Part shown: positions 20,018-28,501 of the stretch, in pieces
Position numbering within the stretch: position 1 is the first letter of the stretch
Layout: the number at the start of each line of letters is the position of its first letter
Origin: Vreelandella malpeensis
Lineage (GTDB): Bacteria; Pseudomonadota; Gammaproteobacteria; Pseudomonadales; Halomonadaceae
DNA length: 64,000 nucleotides
Reading direction: 5' to 3'
NCBI RefSeq assembly: GCF_020622355.1
Contig: NZ_WHVL01000006.1
Span: 62,001-126,000, forward strand
Made by a program: the position numbers and the translations under genes
The notes under the pieces: generated by a model
Databases searched by the model: none
Seen by the model: only the letters and a program-made list of their open reading frames with translations
Told to the model about the DNA's origin: nothing

Positions 20018-20899
20018 TCAATTCAGGCGAAGGGGCGGCTCGGCGAGCCCTTTGACGCCGGGGCTTGCCTGAAAGAGCGAGCCTGACAACGGTGCCTCGG
20101 CCAGCGCCTTCTCGCTCAGCCCCTCGCGCGCCGTGGTGATATAGAGCGTGTCGAGGGCCGGGCCGCCGAAAGCCGGGCAGGAGGGCTGGCTGACCGGGAG
20201 CGTGATCTCGCGGGTAATCTGGCCGCGCTCGTTCAGGCGCACCACCTTGCCCGCGCCCCACAGGGCCAGCCACATCAAGCCTTGCTCATCGATCACCGCG
20301 CCGTCCGGATTGCCTTCGCGCTCGGAAAAGTCTGCGAAGAGGGTCGGCTCGCCGGTGGGAAAGCCCTCGGCGTCCAGCGCCCAGCGCAGCACCCTGCCGG
20401 TCGGCGTATCGGTGAAGTAGGCGGTGTCGCCCGTAGGCGAGAAGCAGATCGCGTTGGGAATGGTCAGCCCCGAGCGCAGAGTATGAAGCTTGCCCCGGTG
20501 AAGGCGGTAAAGGCTGCCCGCGCCGGGTTCGGCGTTCTTGCCCATGGTGGAGAGCCAGAGGCTGCCGTGCCGGTCGACCCGGGCATCGTTGCTGCGGGTG
20601 ACCGGGTTGTCCGCCTCGAACGCCATCAGCGGGGTTTGCGTCCGGCTTTTCGGGTCGAACAGCGTCAGCTGGTTTTCGCCCACCAGCAGCAGTCGGCCAT
20701 CATCGACCGGGGCGGCGCAGGAGACCATGCGCTCGAGCTGGATGCTTGCGTGCGCCTGGGTCGTAGGCTCCAGCCAGTGGAGCTGCTTTTGGATTATGTC
20801 GCACCAGTAGAGTCGGACGCTTTGCCCCTGCCACTGGGGGCCTTCGCCGAGCTCGCAGCGGCAATCCACCCCGAGCGCTGCTTGCAGCGTGTCATTCAT
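20018..20899 (-). CDS. SMP-30/gluconolactonase-family lactonase
   Basis: 293 aa beta-propeller lactonase of the SMP-30/Cgr1/LRE family, expected to open a sugar lactone to the aldonate. The metal-binding residues are visible in ELGEGPQW (Glu), GLTIPNAICFSP (Asn) and EGNPDGAVIDEQG (Asp); a substrate-site Asn lies in VTRSNDARVDRHG. Being last in gntR-dgoDKA, D-galactono-1,4-lactone is the likely substrate. It overlaps the dgoA stop by 8 bases. Confidence 0.85.
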   Translation of the reverse strand: MNDTLQAALGVDCRCELGEGPQWQGQSVRLYWCDIIQKQLHWLEPTTQAHASIQLERMVSCAAPVDDGRLLLVGENQLTLFDPKSRTQTPLMAFEADNPVTRSNDARVDRHGSLWLSTMGKNAEPGAGSLYRLHRGKLHTLRSGLTIPNAICFSPTGDTAYFTDTPTGRVLRWALDAEGFPTGEPTLFADFSEREGNPDGAVIDEQGLMWLALWGAGKVVRLNERGQITREITLPVSQPSCPAFGGPALDTLYITTAREGLSEKALAEAPLSGSLFQASPGVKGLAEPPLRLN

Positions 20900-21506
20900 T
20901 GTCGCCTCCCGCTGCCTGCCAGGCGCGCACCAGTGCTTTAGCCTGGTGACCCACTTGCCCGGCGCTCTGGCCGGGCTTGTAGAGCGCGCTTCCGAGCCCC
21001 GCGCCGTCCACGCCGGCGGCTCGCCACTCGGCGAAGTTGTTCTCGCCGATGCCGCCGACCGCGTAGAGCAGGGTGCCTGGTGGCAGTACCGCGCGCACTG
21101 CCTTCATACCCTCGATACCGACCTGCACCGCCGGAAAGAGCTTGAGCCCGGTGGCGCCGGCATCGAGCGCGTCGAACGCCTCGGAGGGAGTGACGATGCC
21201 GGGAAAGCTCTGCATGTCGAGCGCTCGGGCGGCCTCGATCACTGCCGTGCGAGCGTTGGGCGAAACGATCAGGCGTCCGCCGGCGGCATGCACTTTCTTC
21301 ACCTGGGCGGGGGTGAGCACCGTGCCGGCGCCAATCAATGCCCGGTCGCCGAAACGCTCGGCGAGCAGCGCGATACTCTCGAGCGGCGAAGGTGAGTTGA
21401 GCGGGACCTCGATGCGGGTGATGCCCGCCTCGAGCAGTGCGTGGGCGATGTCGACCGCCTCGCTCGGCGTCACGCCGCGCAGAATGCCTATCAGGGGAAG
21501 CGTCAT
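20892..21506 (-). CDS. dgoA: 2-dehydro-3-deoxy-6-phosphogalactonate aldolase
   Basis: Cleaves KDPGal to pyruvate and glyceraldehyde-3-phosphate. 204 aa, of the KDPG/KDPGal aldolase fold: LIGILRGVTPSEAVD, GITRIEVPLNSPSPLESI, GAGTVLTPAQV, GLKLFPAVQ (Schiff-base Lys) and AVGGIGENNFAEW. The LNSP segment in place of the Eda LRT motif, and the VGGIG ending, mark the DgoA type. It lies between dgoK and the lactonase. Confidence 0.93.
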   Translation of the reverse strand: MTLPLIGILRGVTPSEAVDIAHALLEAGITRIEVPLNSPSPLESIALLAERFGDRALIGAGTVLTPAQVKKVHAAGGRLIVSPNARTAVIEAARALDMQSFPGIVTPSEAFDALDAGATGLKLFPAVQVGIEGMKAVRAVLPPGTLLYAVGGIGENNFAEWRAAGVDGAGLGSALYKPGQSAGQVGHQAKALVRAWQAAGGDNE

Positions 21507-21516
21507 GGAACCTCCT

Positions 21517-22485
21517 TCAGTCGGTGAGCGTGCGGTGGGCGAGGGTCAACCCGGCGAGCACGGCGGCGTCGCCGTCCAGGATCGTGCAGGGGCGCTCGAG
21601 TGCTTCCAAGGCCTGCGTGTAGCGCCGGGTCAGCACTGCGCCGCCGATCAGCGTCACAGGCTCGTCCCGGGGCAGGTTTCGCGTGGCATCGGCCAGCTCC
21701 TGGCCGATGACGAGCCCCGAGAGCCGTGCGCCGAGTAGCTGCCCGCGCCGCTCGCCGCCGGGCAGCGTGGTGTCGAGCAGGTCCCGGGCGCGCAGGGTGA
21801 ACAGCGCGTTGGTGAAGCGCTCCGGCTGGTCGACGCTTTCACGTACCGCCTGACGAAAGGCGTCGCGGCAGGCCTCGTCGTCCAGGTCCGGCGTGACCGA
21901 ATGGCGTAGCACCGAATGGCCGGCCAGCAGCTCATAAAGCTCGCCGGTGAGGTACGTGGCGAAGCGGGTAAGGGCACCATCGTCAAGGCGCGCCCATTTC
22001 GAGTGGGTGCCGGGCAGGCAGGCAAGGCCGGTGAAACCGGGGGCGGTGGCGAGCAGCCCGGCGAGCTGGGTCTCCTCGCCGCGCATCACATCGAATCCGG
22101 AACCGTCGAGGGCACGCTGGCTCGCGCCGGGCAGGATCACGACCTCGAGCCGCTGGTCCTGCATCCGGGGGCGAACCGCCGCCTGGCTCAGCCGGTCAAG
22201 CGCGGCGGGAAGCGCCAGGTAGGCTGCCTCCTGCCAGCCCTGGCGGGCGCCGGCCATGCCGCAGACCACCACGCGCACCGTTCGCTCGGGCAGCCAATCG
22301 TTCACCAGGCGCAGAAGCTCCGCTTCGTACTCGGCGGGGGAGAGGGCCAGCATGCCTTTCTCGCTGCGGGCGCGATCGATCACCCGGTCGTCGCCATCCA
22401 TCGCCCACACTCGCAGGTTGGAGGAGCCCCAGTCCGCGGCGATCCAGGCCAGGCGCTTGCCCACGTTGTCGCTTTTGTCGGTCAT
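21517..22485 (-). CDS. dgoK: 2-dehydro-3-deoxygalactonokinase
   Basis: Phosphorylates 2-keto-3-deoxygalactonate with ATP. 322 aa. Family motifs WIAADWGSSNLRVWAMD, VVCGMAGARQGW, MRGEETQLAG, CLPGTHSKWARL and TLIGGAVLTRRY. I chose ATG 22485 because GAGGAAA precedes it and the family N-terminus aligns; the frame is open some 65 codons further into dgoD in a shadow frame. It is 10 bases after dgoD and 10 before dgoA. Confidence 0.93.
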   Translation of the reverse strand: MTDKSDNVGKRLAWIAADWGSSNLRVWAMDGDDRVIDRARSEKGMLALSPAEYEAELLRLVNDWLPERTVRVVVCGMAGARQGWQEAAYLALPAALDRLSQAAVRPRMQDQRLEVVILPGASQRALDGSGFDVMRGEETQLAGLLATAPGFTGLACLPGTHSKWARLDDGALTRFATYLTGELYELLAGHSVLRHSVTPDLDDEACRDAFRQAVRESVDQPERFTNALFTLRARDLLDTTLPGGERRGQLLGARLSGLVIGQELADATRNLPRDEPVTLIGGAVLTRRYTQALEALERPCTILDGDAAVLAGLTLAHRTLTD

Positions 22486-22495
22486 GTCGCTTTCC

Positions 22496-23644
22496 TCACC
22501 ATTCGGCGATCGAGCCATCCTCGTGGCTCCACACCGGGTTGCGCCAGCGGTGGCCGGTCTTGGCGCGCTCTTCGACGAACGCCTCGTCGATCTCCACCCC
22601 GAGCCCGGGGCCCTTTGGAATGGCGCAGAAGCCGTCCTCGATCGAAAGCGCCGTTTTATCCACCAGATAGTCAAGCACATCGTTGCCCTGGTTGTAGTGG
22701 ATGCCCATGCTCTGCTCCTGGATGAAGGCGTTGTGGCTCACCGCGTCGAGCTGGAGCGACGCGGCCAGCGTCAGTGGGCCTAGCGGGCAGTGGGGCGCCA
22801 GTGCTACATCATAGGCCGAGGCGAGCGCGGCGATCTTGAGTCCTTCGCTGATGCCGCCGCAGTGGGAGAGATCCGGCTGGACGATATCGATCATGCCGTC
22901 CTGCAAAAGATCGCGAAACTCGAAGCGGGTATGCAGGCGCTCGCCGGTGGCGAGCGGATAGCCAAGCCCGCCGGCGATCTCCTTCAAGCACGGCAGGTGC
23001 TCCGGCGCCACCGGCTCCTCGACGAACATCGGGTGATAAGGTTCCAGCTCGCGCAAAAGCGCCTTGGCCATCGGCCGGTGCACGCGGCCGTGAAAGTCGA
23101 TACCGATGCCGACGTCCGGGCCCACCGCTTCCCGCGCCTCGCGCACCCGCGCCACGGCTTCATCGATCTTTCGGTGTGAGTCGACGATCTGCATCTCCGG
23201 GGTGCCGTTCATCTTGAAAGCGGTAAAGCCCTTGTCGACCAGCGCCTTGGCCCCGGCACCAACGTCACTGGGGCGGTCGCCGCCGGTCCAGGCGTACATG
23301 CGCATCTTGTCGCGCACCGCGCCGCCCAGAAGCTGGTGCACCGGCACGCCCAAATCGCGCCCCTTCAGATCCCACAGCGCCTGGTCGATGCCGGCGATCG
23401 CGCTCATCAGAATCGGCCCGCCGCGGTAGAAGCCGGCGCGGTAGAGGGTGTTCCACAGGTGCTCGATGCGGTGCGGGTCCTGGCCGATCAGGTAGTCGGC
23501 AAGCTCGTGCACGGCGGCCTCGACCGTTGCGGCGCGGCCTTCTATCACAGGCTCGCCCCAGCCGTAGCAGCCTTCGTCGGTTTCGATCTTGAGAAACAGC
23601 CAGCGTGGCGGCACTTGCCAGGTCTTGAGGCGCGTGATCTTCAT
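22496..23644 (-). CDS. dgoD: D-galactonate dehydratase
   Basis: Enolase-superfamily dehydratase converting D-galactonate to 2-keto-3-deoxygalactonate. 382 aa, the usual length. It begins [20 protein letters not shown], with [24 protein letters not shown], the metal-site segments [11 protein letters not shown] and [19 protein letters not shown] and the catalytic His region [16 protein letters not shown]. It is the first structural gene after gntR, 31 bases downstream of it. Confidence 0.95.
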   Translation of the reverse strand: MKITRLKTWQVPPRWLFLKIETDEGCYGWGEPVIEGRAATVEAAVHELADYLIGQDPHRIEHLWNTLYRAGFYRGGPILMSAIAGIDQALWDLKGRDLGVPVHQLLGGAVRDKMRMYAWTGGDRPSDVGAGAKALVDKGFTAFKMNGTPEMQIVDSHRKIDEAVARVREAREAVGPDVGIGIDFHGRVHRPMAKALLRELEPYHPMFVEEPVAPEHLPCLKEIAGGLGYPLATGERLHTRFEFRDLLQDGMIDIVQPDLSHCGGISEGLKIAALASAYDVALAPHCPLGPLTLAASLQLDAVSHNAFIQEQSMGIHYNQGNDVLDYLVDKTALSIEDGFCAIPKGPGLGVEIDEAFVEERAKTGHRWRNPVWSHEDGSIAEW

Positions 23645-23675
23645 AGAAACTCCTGTGGTCGTGGGAAGATGGGCG

Positions 23676-24392
23676 TCATTCGAAAGCGATCTCGAGATCC
23701 CGGGCGGTGCGCAGCAGCACCTCGCGGGCGGCGTGGGAGGCCGCCTGTTCGTCGCCCTGAATGATTGCGTCCATCAGGCGGCGATGGCGCGTGAGGCTGT
23801 CGGCCAGGGTGTCGAGCCGGCTCTGTGAGTCCTGCACCAGGGCCATGATGCACGGGCGCAGCAGGTGGCCGACCTGGCGCCACACCAGGTTGTCGCTCGC
23901 CTGGTAGATGGCATCGTGAAAGCGCACGTCGAACTCGGCGTGGCGCTGGCGGTCCTGCTCGGCGCTTTCGGCCATGCCGTCGTAGGCTTGGCGCAGGCAC
24001 TCGAGATCCTCGGGGCGCGCCGTGCGCGCGGCGAGCGCTGCCACGGCAGGCTCGGCAGACAGGCGAAAGGCGTAGATGGCGCGAATCAATGCGGGGTCGA
24101 GCCGGGTCAGTCCCGTCATCCACTCGCTGATGGTCGGGTCGAGCAGGTGCCATTCGCTGAGCGCGCGCACCACGGTGCCGCGCCCGGCGGTGCGCTCCAG
24201 AAGTCCGGCGGCGGTCAGGCGAGCCAGGGCATTGCGGACCTGGTTGCGGCTGACGGCGAAGTGCCGGGCCAGGTCCAGCTCCTTGGGAAACGTCTCGCCG
24301 GGGCGCCAGCGCCCGCTCAATAGCGCCCGGGCGAGCAGGCGGGCGAGTTCGTCGGCGTTGCCGGTATGGGCGGGCAGGGCATCGAGGGACAT
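23676..24392 (-). CDS. GntR-family (FCD/FadR subfamily) regulator of the galactonate operon
   Basis: 238 aa. The N-terminal winged helix is [47 protein letters not shown].. (quoted in parts), and the C-terminal FCD all-helical domain has the metal/effector residues in [16 protein letters not shown] and [11 protein letters not shown]. It corresponds in position and type to DgoR. A TGTCTGACA palindrome 50 bases upstream is a likely autoregulatory operator, with a second copy at the symporter gene. Confidence 0.9.
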   Translation of the reverse strand: MSLDALPAHTGNADELARLLARALLSGRWRPGETFPKELDLARHFAVSRNQVRNALARLTAAGLLERTAGRGTVVRALSEWHLLDPTISEWMTGLTRLDPALIRAIYAFRLSAEPAVAALAARTARPEDLECLRQAYDGMAESAEQDRQRHAEFDVRFHDAIYQASDNLVWRQVGHLLRPCIMALVQDSQSRLDTLADSLTRHRRLMDAIIQGDEQAASHAAREVLLRTARDLEIAFE

Positions 24393-24442
24393 GCAGGCTC
24401 CTGAACAAAGCCGCAGGCGGCAGATGCAAGGAGTCTAGTAAA

Positions 24443-24451
24443 TGTCTGACA
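24443..24451. promoter_or_regulatory. Candidate GntR operator upstream of gntR-dgoDKA
   Basis: TGTCTGACA inside AATGTCTGACATT, an almost perfect palindrome about 50 bases before the gntR ATG. The same core occurs upstream of the symporter and, as GTCAGACAA, between glk and pfkB at 25485-25493. Confidence 0.6.
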
Positions 24452-24480
24452 TTATCACAACGCGACCAACGTCTATCACG

Positions 24481-25446
24481 TCAGGCGAGGGCGTCGATGT
24501 CCTGGCGGGTGGGCAGGGCGGCGTAAGCACCCGGGCGAGTGACGGCGAAGGCGCCGCAGCGGCAGGCGATATCGACGGCCTCAATCAGCGCCTCGGAGCC
24601 ATCCAGCGCTTCGAGCGGGCGCTCGTACGCGGCGCAGCGACGGCTGATGGAGGCCAGAAAGCCGCCCATGAAGGCGTCGCCGCCGGCGGTGGTGTCCACG
24701 GCGCGCACCCGGGGCGGGGTGATGCCCTGGTCGAGGGTGGCGGTCTTGAGCCTTACCTCGCTGGGCCCGTCGGTCACCAGTATCACCCGCGCGCCGGCCG
24801 CCAGGCGCTTTGCCATCCACGCCTGGGGGTTCAGTGGCCCGCGCAGGTAGTCGAGCTCCTCGCGGGAGACCTTGATCATGGTGGCGGTATCCAGCAGCGC
24901 CGTCACCCGTTCGATACTCGCCTCGCCTTGCGCCCACAGGTTGTGGCGCAGATTGGCATCCACGCTGATCAAGGCGCCGGCATCGGCGCCACGGCGGGCG
25001 ATCGCAAGCGTGGTCGCGAAGATGTCGGCTTCGGTGAGGCTGTTGCTGCACAGGTGCAGGATCACCGGGCGCTCGAAAGCATCGACCGGCAAGTGCTCCT
25101 CCCGGTAGAGAAGATCCGCCGCTGGAGGACGGTAGAAGTCGAAGGTGCGCTCGCCGGTCGCGTCCCGTGACACGAAGGCGAGCGCGGTGCGCGCCTGGCG
25201 GGTGAAAACCACGCCACGAGTATCCACGCCGTGACGGGCAAGCTCCGCCTCGATGAAGCGCCCGAAGCCGTCGTCGCCCAGCATGCCCAGAAAGCGGCTC
25301 GGGACGCCGAGGCGCGCGCAGGCCACCGCCACGTTGGCCGGGGCGCCGCCGGCGTAGGGTGTGAAGGTTTCTGTCCCGGCCTGCTCGCCCAGGCGGCTGG
25401 ACAGCATGTCGACCAGGGCTTCTCCGAAGGCAACGATGGGCAGCAT
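24481..25446 (-). CDS. PfkB-family sugar kinase (fructokinase-like)
   Basis: 321 aa cytoplasmic ribokinase-family kinase. N-terminus PIVAFGEALVDMLSS and YAGGAPANVAVACARLG; C-terminal active site reads VDTTAGGDAFMGGFL, where the usual GAGD is AGGD but the catalytic Asp is kept. Overall pattern is closest to bacterial fructokinases (fructose to fructose-6-phosphate). It lies 39 bases downstream of glk in the edd-glk direction. A 2-keto-3-deoxygluconate kinase role is an alternative, but dgoK already covers the galactonate branch. Confidence 0.8.
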   Translation of the reverse strand: MLPIVAFGEALVDMLSSRLGEQAGTETFTPYAGGAPANVAVACARLGVPSRFLGMLGDDGFGRFIEAELARHGVDTRGVVFTRQARTALAFVSRDATGERTFDFYRPPAADLLYREEHLPVDAFERPVILHLCSNSLTEADIFATTLAIARRGADAGALISVDANLRHNLWAQGEASIERVTALLDTATMIKVSREELDYLRGPLNPQAWMAKRLAAGARVILVTDGPSEVRLKTATLDQGITPPRVRAVDTTAGGDAFMGGFLASISRRCAAYERPLEALDGSEALIEAVDIACRCGAFAVTRPGAYAALPTRQDIDALA

Positions 25447-25485
25447 GGGCGCTCCTTGTATTCGCGGGGCGAAAATGTTCTTGGG

Positions 25486-26451
25486 TCAGACAACTTCTTC
25501 GTTGTGCAGCGCTTCTGCCGCGCCCAGAAGGCCCGTCCAGGGGTGGGTGACCACATGAACGGGAATATCGGCGTTATAGGCGCGCATTCGGCCCTTGTCG
25601 TTGAAGCTCTCGGCCAGCATGCTTTCAGGCAGCCAGTCCAGAAGCCTTGGAAGGATGCCACCGCAGAGATACACCCCGCCGCGGGCGCCCATCGTCAGGG
25701 TCGCGTCGCCACACACGTTGCCGAGTATCTTGAGAAAGCGCATCAGCGCCCGGCGGGCGCGCTCGTCGCCGGCATCGGCGCCGGCGGTGATCTCCGCCGG
25801 AGTATGAAAGCTCGGTACTGCAGTGTCGAACTCGCACAGGGCCTGGTAGAGCTCCAGAAGCCCCTGGCCGCACAGCACGCGCTCGACGCTGACCCGCCCA
25901 TGGCGCGCCTGGAAGAAGGCCAGAAGCGCCTGCTCGATCTCATCGGTGGGGGCGAAGCTTGTGTGCCCGCCTTCGGTGGGCAGCGGAATCCAGGCGTGGC
26001 GGCCGGGAAACACTCCGGCCACGCCCAGCCCCGTGCCCGGGCCGATGATCAGCCGCGCCGCGTGCGGCTGGGCGACCCCGGCCTGCACCTCGAAAAGATG
26101 CGCCTGATCGACGTGGGGCACGCCGAGCGCCTGGGCGGTGAAATCGTTGATCACCTTGAAGAGCGAAAGGCCCAGGGCCGCCTTCACCTCGCTCTTGCGA
26201 AAGTCCCAGGGGTTGTTGGTCATCTTGACCCGCTCGTTGTGCACCGGGCAGGCGAAAGCCAGGCACGCCTCGCGAGGGGCCAACTCGTCGATGGCGCCGA
26301 CCCGGGTCAGGTACTCCCGGGCGGCCTCGACCGGGCCCGGGTAGTCGGCGCAGGCTAGATTCTGCATGTCATAAGGCGCCGTATCACCGGGAATGACCAG
26401 CGCGAAGCGGGCGTTGGTGCCACCGATATCGCCGATCAGCGCCGGTCGCAT
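25486..26451 (-). CDS. glk: Glucokinase
   Basis: ATP-dependent phosphorylation of glucose to glucose-6-phosphate. 321 aa, the E. coli Glk length. Phosphate-binding [16 protein letters not shown] at the N-terminus, [19 protein letters not shown] with the catalytic region, [13 protein letters not shown], and [13 protein letters not shown]. Its ATG overlaps the edd stop by one base (TGATG), so translation is coupled. It supplies substrate for zwf and then edd. Confidence 0.95.
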   Translation of the reverse strand: MRPALIGDIGGTNARFALVIPGDTAPYDMQNLACADYPGPVEAAREYLTRVGAIDELAPREACLAFACPVHNERVKMTNNPWDFRKSEVKAALGLSLFKVINDFTAQALGVPHVDQAHLFEVQAGVAQPHAARLIIGPGTGLGVAGVFPGRHAWIPLPTEGGHTSFAPTDEIEQALLAFFQARHGRVSVERVLCGQGLLELYQALCEFDTAVPSFHTPAEITAGADAGDERARRALMRFLKILGNVCGDATLTMGARGGVYLCGGILPRLLDWLPESMLAESFNDKGRMRAYNADIPVHVVTHPWTGLLGAAEALHNEEVV

Positions 26452-28340
26452 CAGGCGTCTTCCTGGCGAATCTGGTTGTCCTGCAGGGCGATATCGTCGG
26501 CCTCGAAGCCGCCGAACACGCCGGCGCCTTCCTCGCCGCGCATGGCCAGGTGGCGGAACCCGCCGAACAGCTCGCGGCCCATGCCCACGTGGTAGTGATC
26601 CAGATCCGCATGGGCGAGGCGGCGCTCGGCCCAGGTGGCCGGGTCGACCTTCGCCTCGAGCACGCCGGTGTTGGCATCGAGCGCCACCACGTCGCCGTCG
26701 CGAAGCTTGGCAAGTGGGCCGCCATCGAGCGCCTCGGGGCTGATATGGATCGCCGCCGGCACCTTGCCCGAGGCGCCGGACATGCGCCCATCGGTCACCA
26801 GCGCCACCTTGAAACCACGGTCCTGCAGCACGCCGAGATACGGCGTGAGCTTGTGAAGCTCCGGCATGCCGTTGGCCTTGGGCCCTTGGAAGCGCACCAC
26901 GACGATCACGTCGCGGTCGAGCTCGCCGGCTTCGAACGCACCTTTCATCTGGTTCTGGTCGTCGAAGATGCGCACCGGCGCTTCCAGTACGCGGTGCTCA
27001 TCACTCACCGCCGAGATCTTGATCACCCCGCGCCCCAGGTTGCCGTTCATCACGGTCAGGCCGCCGGTCGGGGCGAAGGGCGTGGCGACTGGGCGCAGCA
27101 CCTCTTCATCGAGGCTTTTTTCCGGACCTTCGCGCCACACGAGCTTGCCGTCTTCCAGAAACGGCTCCTGGGTGTAGGCGGTCAGATCAGTGCCGAACAC
27201 GGTGGGAATGTCGCCGTGCAAGAGCCCCGCGCCGAGCAGCTCGCGGAACAGATAGCTCATGCCGCCAGCAGCCTGGAAGTGGTTGATGTCCGCCTGGCCG
27301 TTGGGGTAGACCTTCATCACGCTCGGCGTGACGGTCGAGAGCTCGGTGAAGTCGTCCCAGGTCAGCGTGATGCCGGCAGCGGCGGCCATGGCGATCAGGT
27401 GCAGGGTGTGGTTGGTGGAACCGCCGGAGGCGAGAAGCCCGACCACGGCGTTGACGATGGCGCGCTCGTCGATCTGCTTGTAGAACGGGCGGTACTCGCC
27501 GCCAGCCTGTGTATTGCGGATCGCCTGCTCGGTGGCGAAGCGCGTCAACGCCTCGCGCATCTCGGTGCCCGGGTTGACGAAGGAGGTGCCCGGCAGGTGC
27601 AGGCCCATCACTTCCATCATCAGCTGGTTGGAGTTGGCGGTGCCGTAGAAGGTGCAGGTGCCCGGGCTGTGGTAGGACTCGGACTCCGCCTCGAGAAGCT
27701 CTGCGCGGCCCACCTTGCCCTCGGCGAAGAGCTGGCGCACCCGCGCCTTCTCCTTGTTGGGCAAGCCCGACGGCATCGGGCCCGCCGGCACGAACATCGC
27801 CGGCAGGTGGCCGAAACGAGCAGCACCGATGAACAGCCCCGGCACGATCTTGTCGCACACGCCCAGGTAAAGCGCGGCGTCGAACATGTTGTGAGAAAGC
27901 CCCACGGCGGTCGCCATGGCGATCACGTCGCGGGAGAACAGCGACAGCTCCATGCCCGGCTGGCCTTGGGTCACACCGTCGCACATCGCCGGCACGCCGC
28001 CGGCGAACTGGGCGGTGGAGCCCATGGCCCGGGCCGCCTCGCGAATGGTGGTCGGGAAGGTCTCGAAGGGCTGGTGCGCCGAGAGCATGTCGTTGTAGGC
28101 CGAAATGATCCCCAGGTTGGCGCTGTTCATCAGCTTCAGCGTGTCCTTCTCCGCCGGGCTGCAGGCGGCAAAGCCGTGGGCGAGGTTGCCGCAGGCGAGC
28201 TCGGCGCGATGCACACCGCGCCGGTGCTGATCAGTCATGCGCTGCTCGTAGAGCGCCCGGCGCTCTTTCGAGCGCTCGGCGATGCGCGTGGTCACCTTGG
28301 CAACGGTGGCGTTCAAGGGCGTGGCGTTCAAGCTCGACAT
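26451..28340 (-). CDS. edd: 6-phosphogluconate dehydratase
   Basis: Fe-S dehydratase converting 6-phosphogluconate to KDPG, the key Entner-Doudoroff enzyme. About 629 aa, slightly longer than the E. coli enzyme (603). Motifs of the IlvD/Edd family: [65 protein letters not shown] (cluster Cys) and [21 protein letters not shown] precedes the ATG. It heads edd-glk-pfkB, with a HexR-like box 33 bases upstream. Confidence 0.96.
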   Translation of the reverse strand: MSSLNATPLNATVAKVTTRIAERSKERRALYEQRMTDQHRRGVHRAELACGNLAHGFAACSPAEKDTLKLMNSANLGIISAYNDMLSAHQPFETFPTTIREAARAMGSTAQFAGGVPAMCDGVTQGQPGMELSLFSRDVIAMATAVGLSHNMFDAALYLGVCDKIVPGLFIGAARFGHLPAMFVPAGPMPSGLPNKEKARVRQLFAEGKVGRAELLEAESESYHSPGTCTFYGTANSNQLMMEVMGLHLPGTSFVNPGTEMREALTRFATEQAIRNTQAGGEYRPFYKQIDERAIVNAVVGLLASGGSTNHTLHLIAMAAAAGITLTWDDFTELSTVTPSVMKVYPNGQADINHFQAAGGMSYLFRELLGAGLLHGDIPTVFGTDLTAYTQEPFLEDGKLVWREGPEKSLDEEVLRPVATPFAPTGGLTVMNGNLGRGVIKISAVSDEHRVLEAPVRIFDDQNQMKGAFEAGELDRDVIVVVRFQGPKANGMPELHKLTPYLGVLQDRGFKVALVTDGRMSGASGKVPAAIHISPEALDGGPLAKLRDGDVVALDANTGVLEAKVDPATWAERRLAHADLDHYHVGMGRELFGGFRHLAMRGEEGAGVFGGFEADDIALQDNQIRQEDA

Positions 28341-28372
28341 GGGAACCTCGGCTAGCTGTATCGGTGCGAATA

Positions 28373-28387
28373 TGTGGTTATTTTACA
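28373..28387. promoter_or_regulatory. HexR-like operator upstream of edd
   Basis: TGTGGTTATTTTACA is an imperfect palindrome of the TGTA-N7-TACA type, 33 bases upstream of the edd ATG. It belongs with the boxes at pyk, gap and zwf. Confidence 0.5.
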
Positions 28388-28454
28388 TTCCTGGGGGCAA
28401 GTTTAGGGGCGACATACGCCGCTTGAAACCTTTTTGTTTTGTTTATTACTCAAT

Positions 28455-28478
28455 CTCGCCGGGCGCGAGCCCGGCGAG
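28455..28478 (-). terminator. Hairpin downstream of the RND efflux operon
   Basis: Perfect 10-bp stem CTCGCCGGGC / GCCCGGCGAG with loop GCGA, 23 bases past the RND stop. No U-run follows on the minus strand, so termination is likely but not proven. Confidence 0.55.
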
Positions 28479-28501
28479 CGCCTTCCAGTATGGGCCACGG
28501 G

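Noticed and set aside
26550-28355. 601-codon frame opposite edd
   Set aside because: Antisense shadow of edd.
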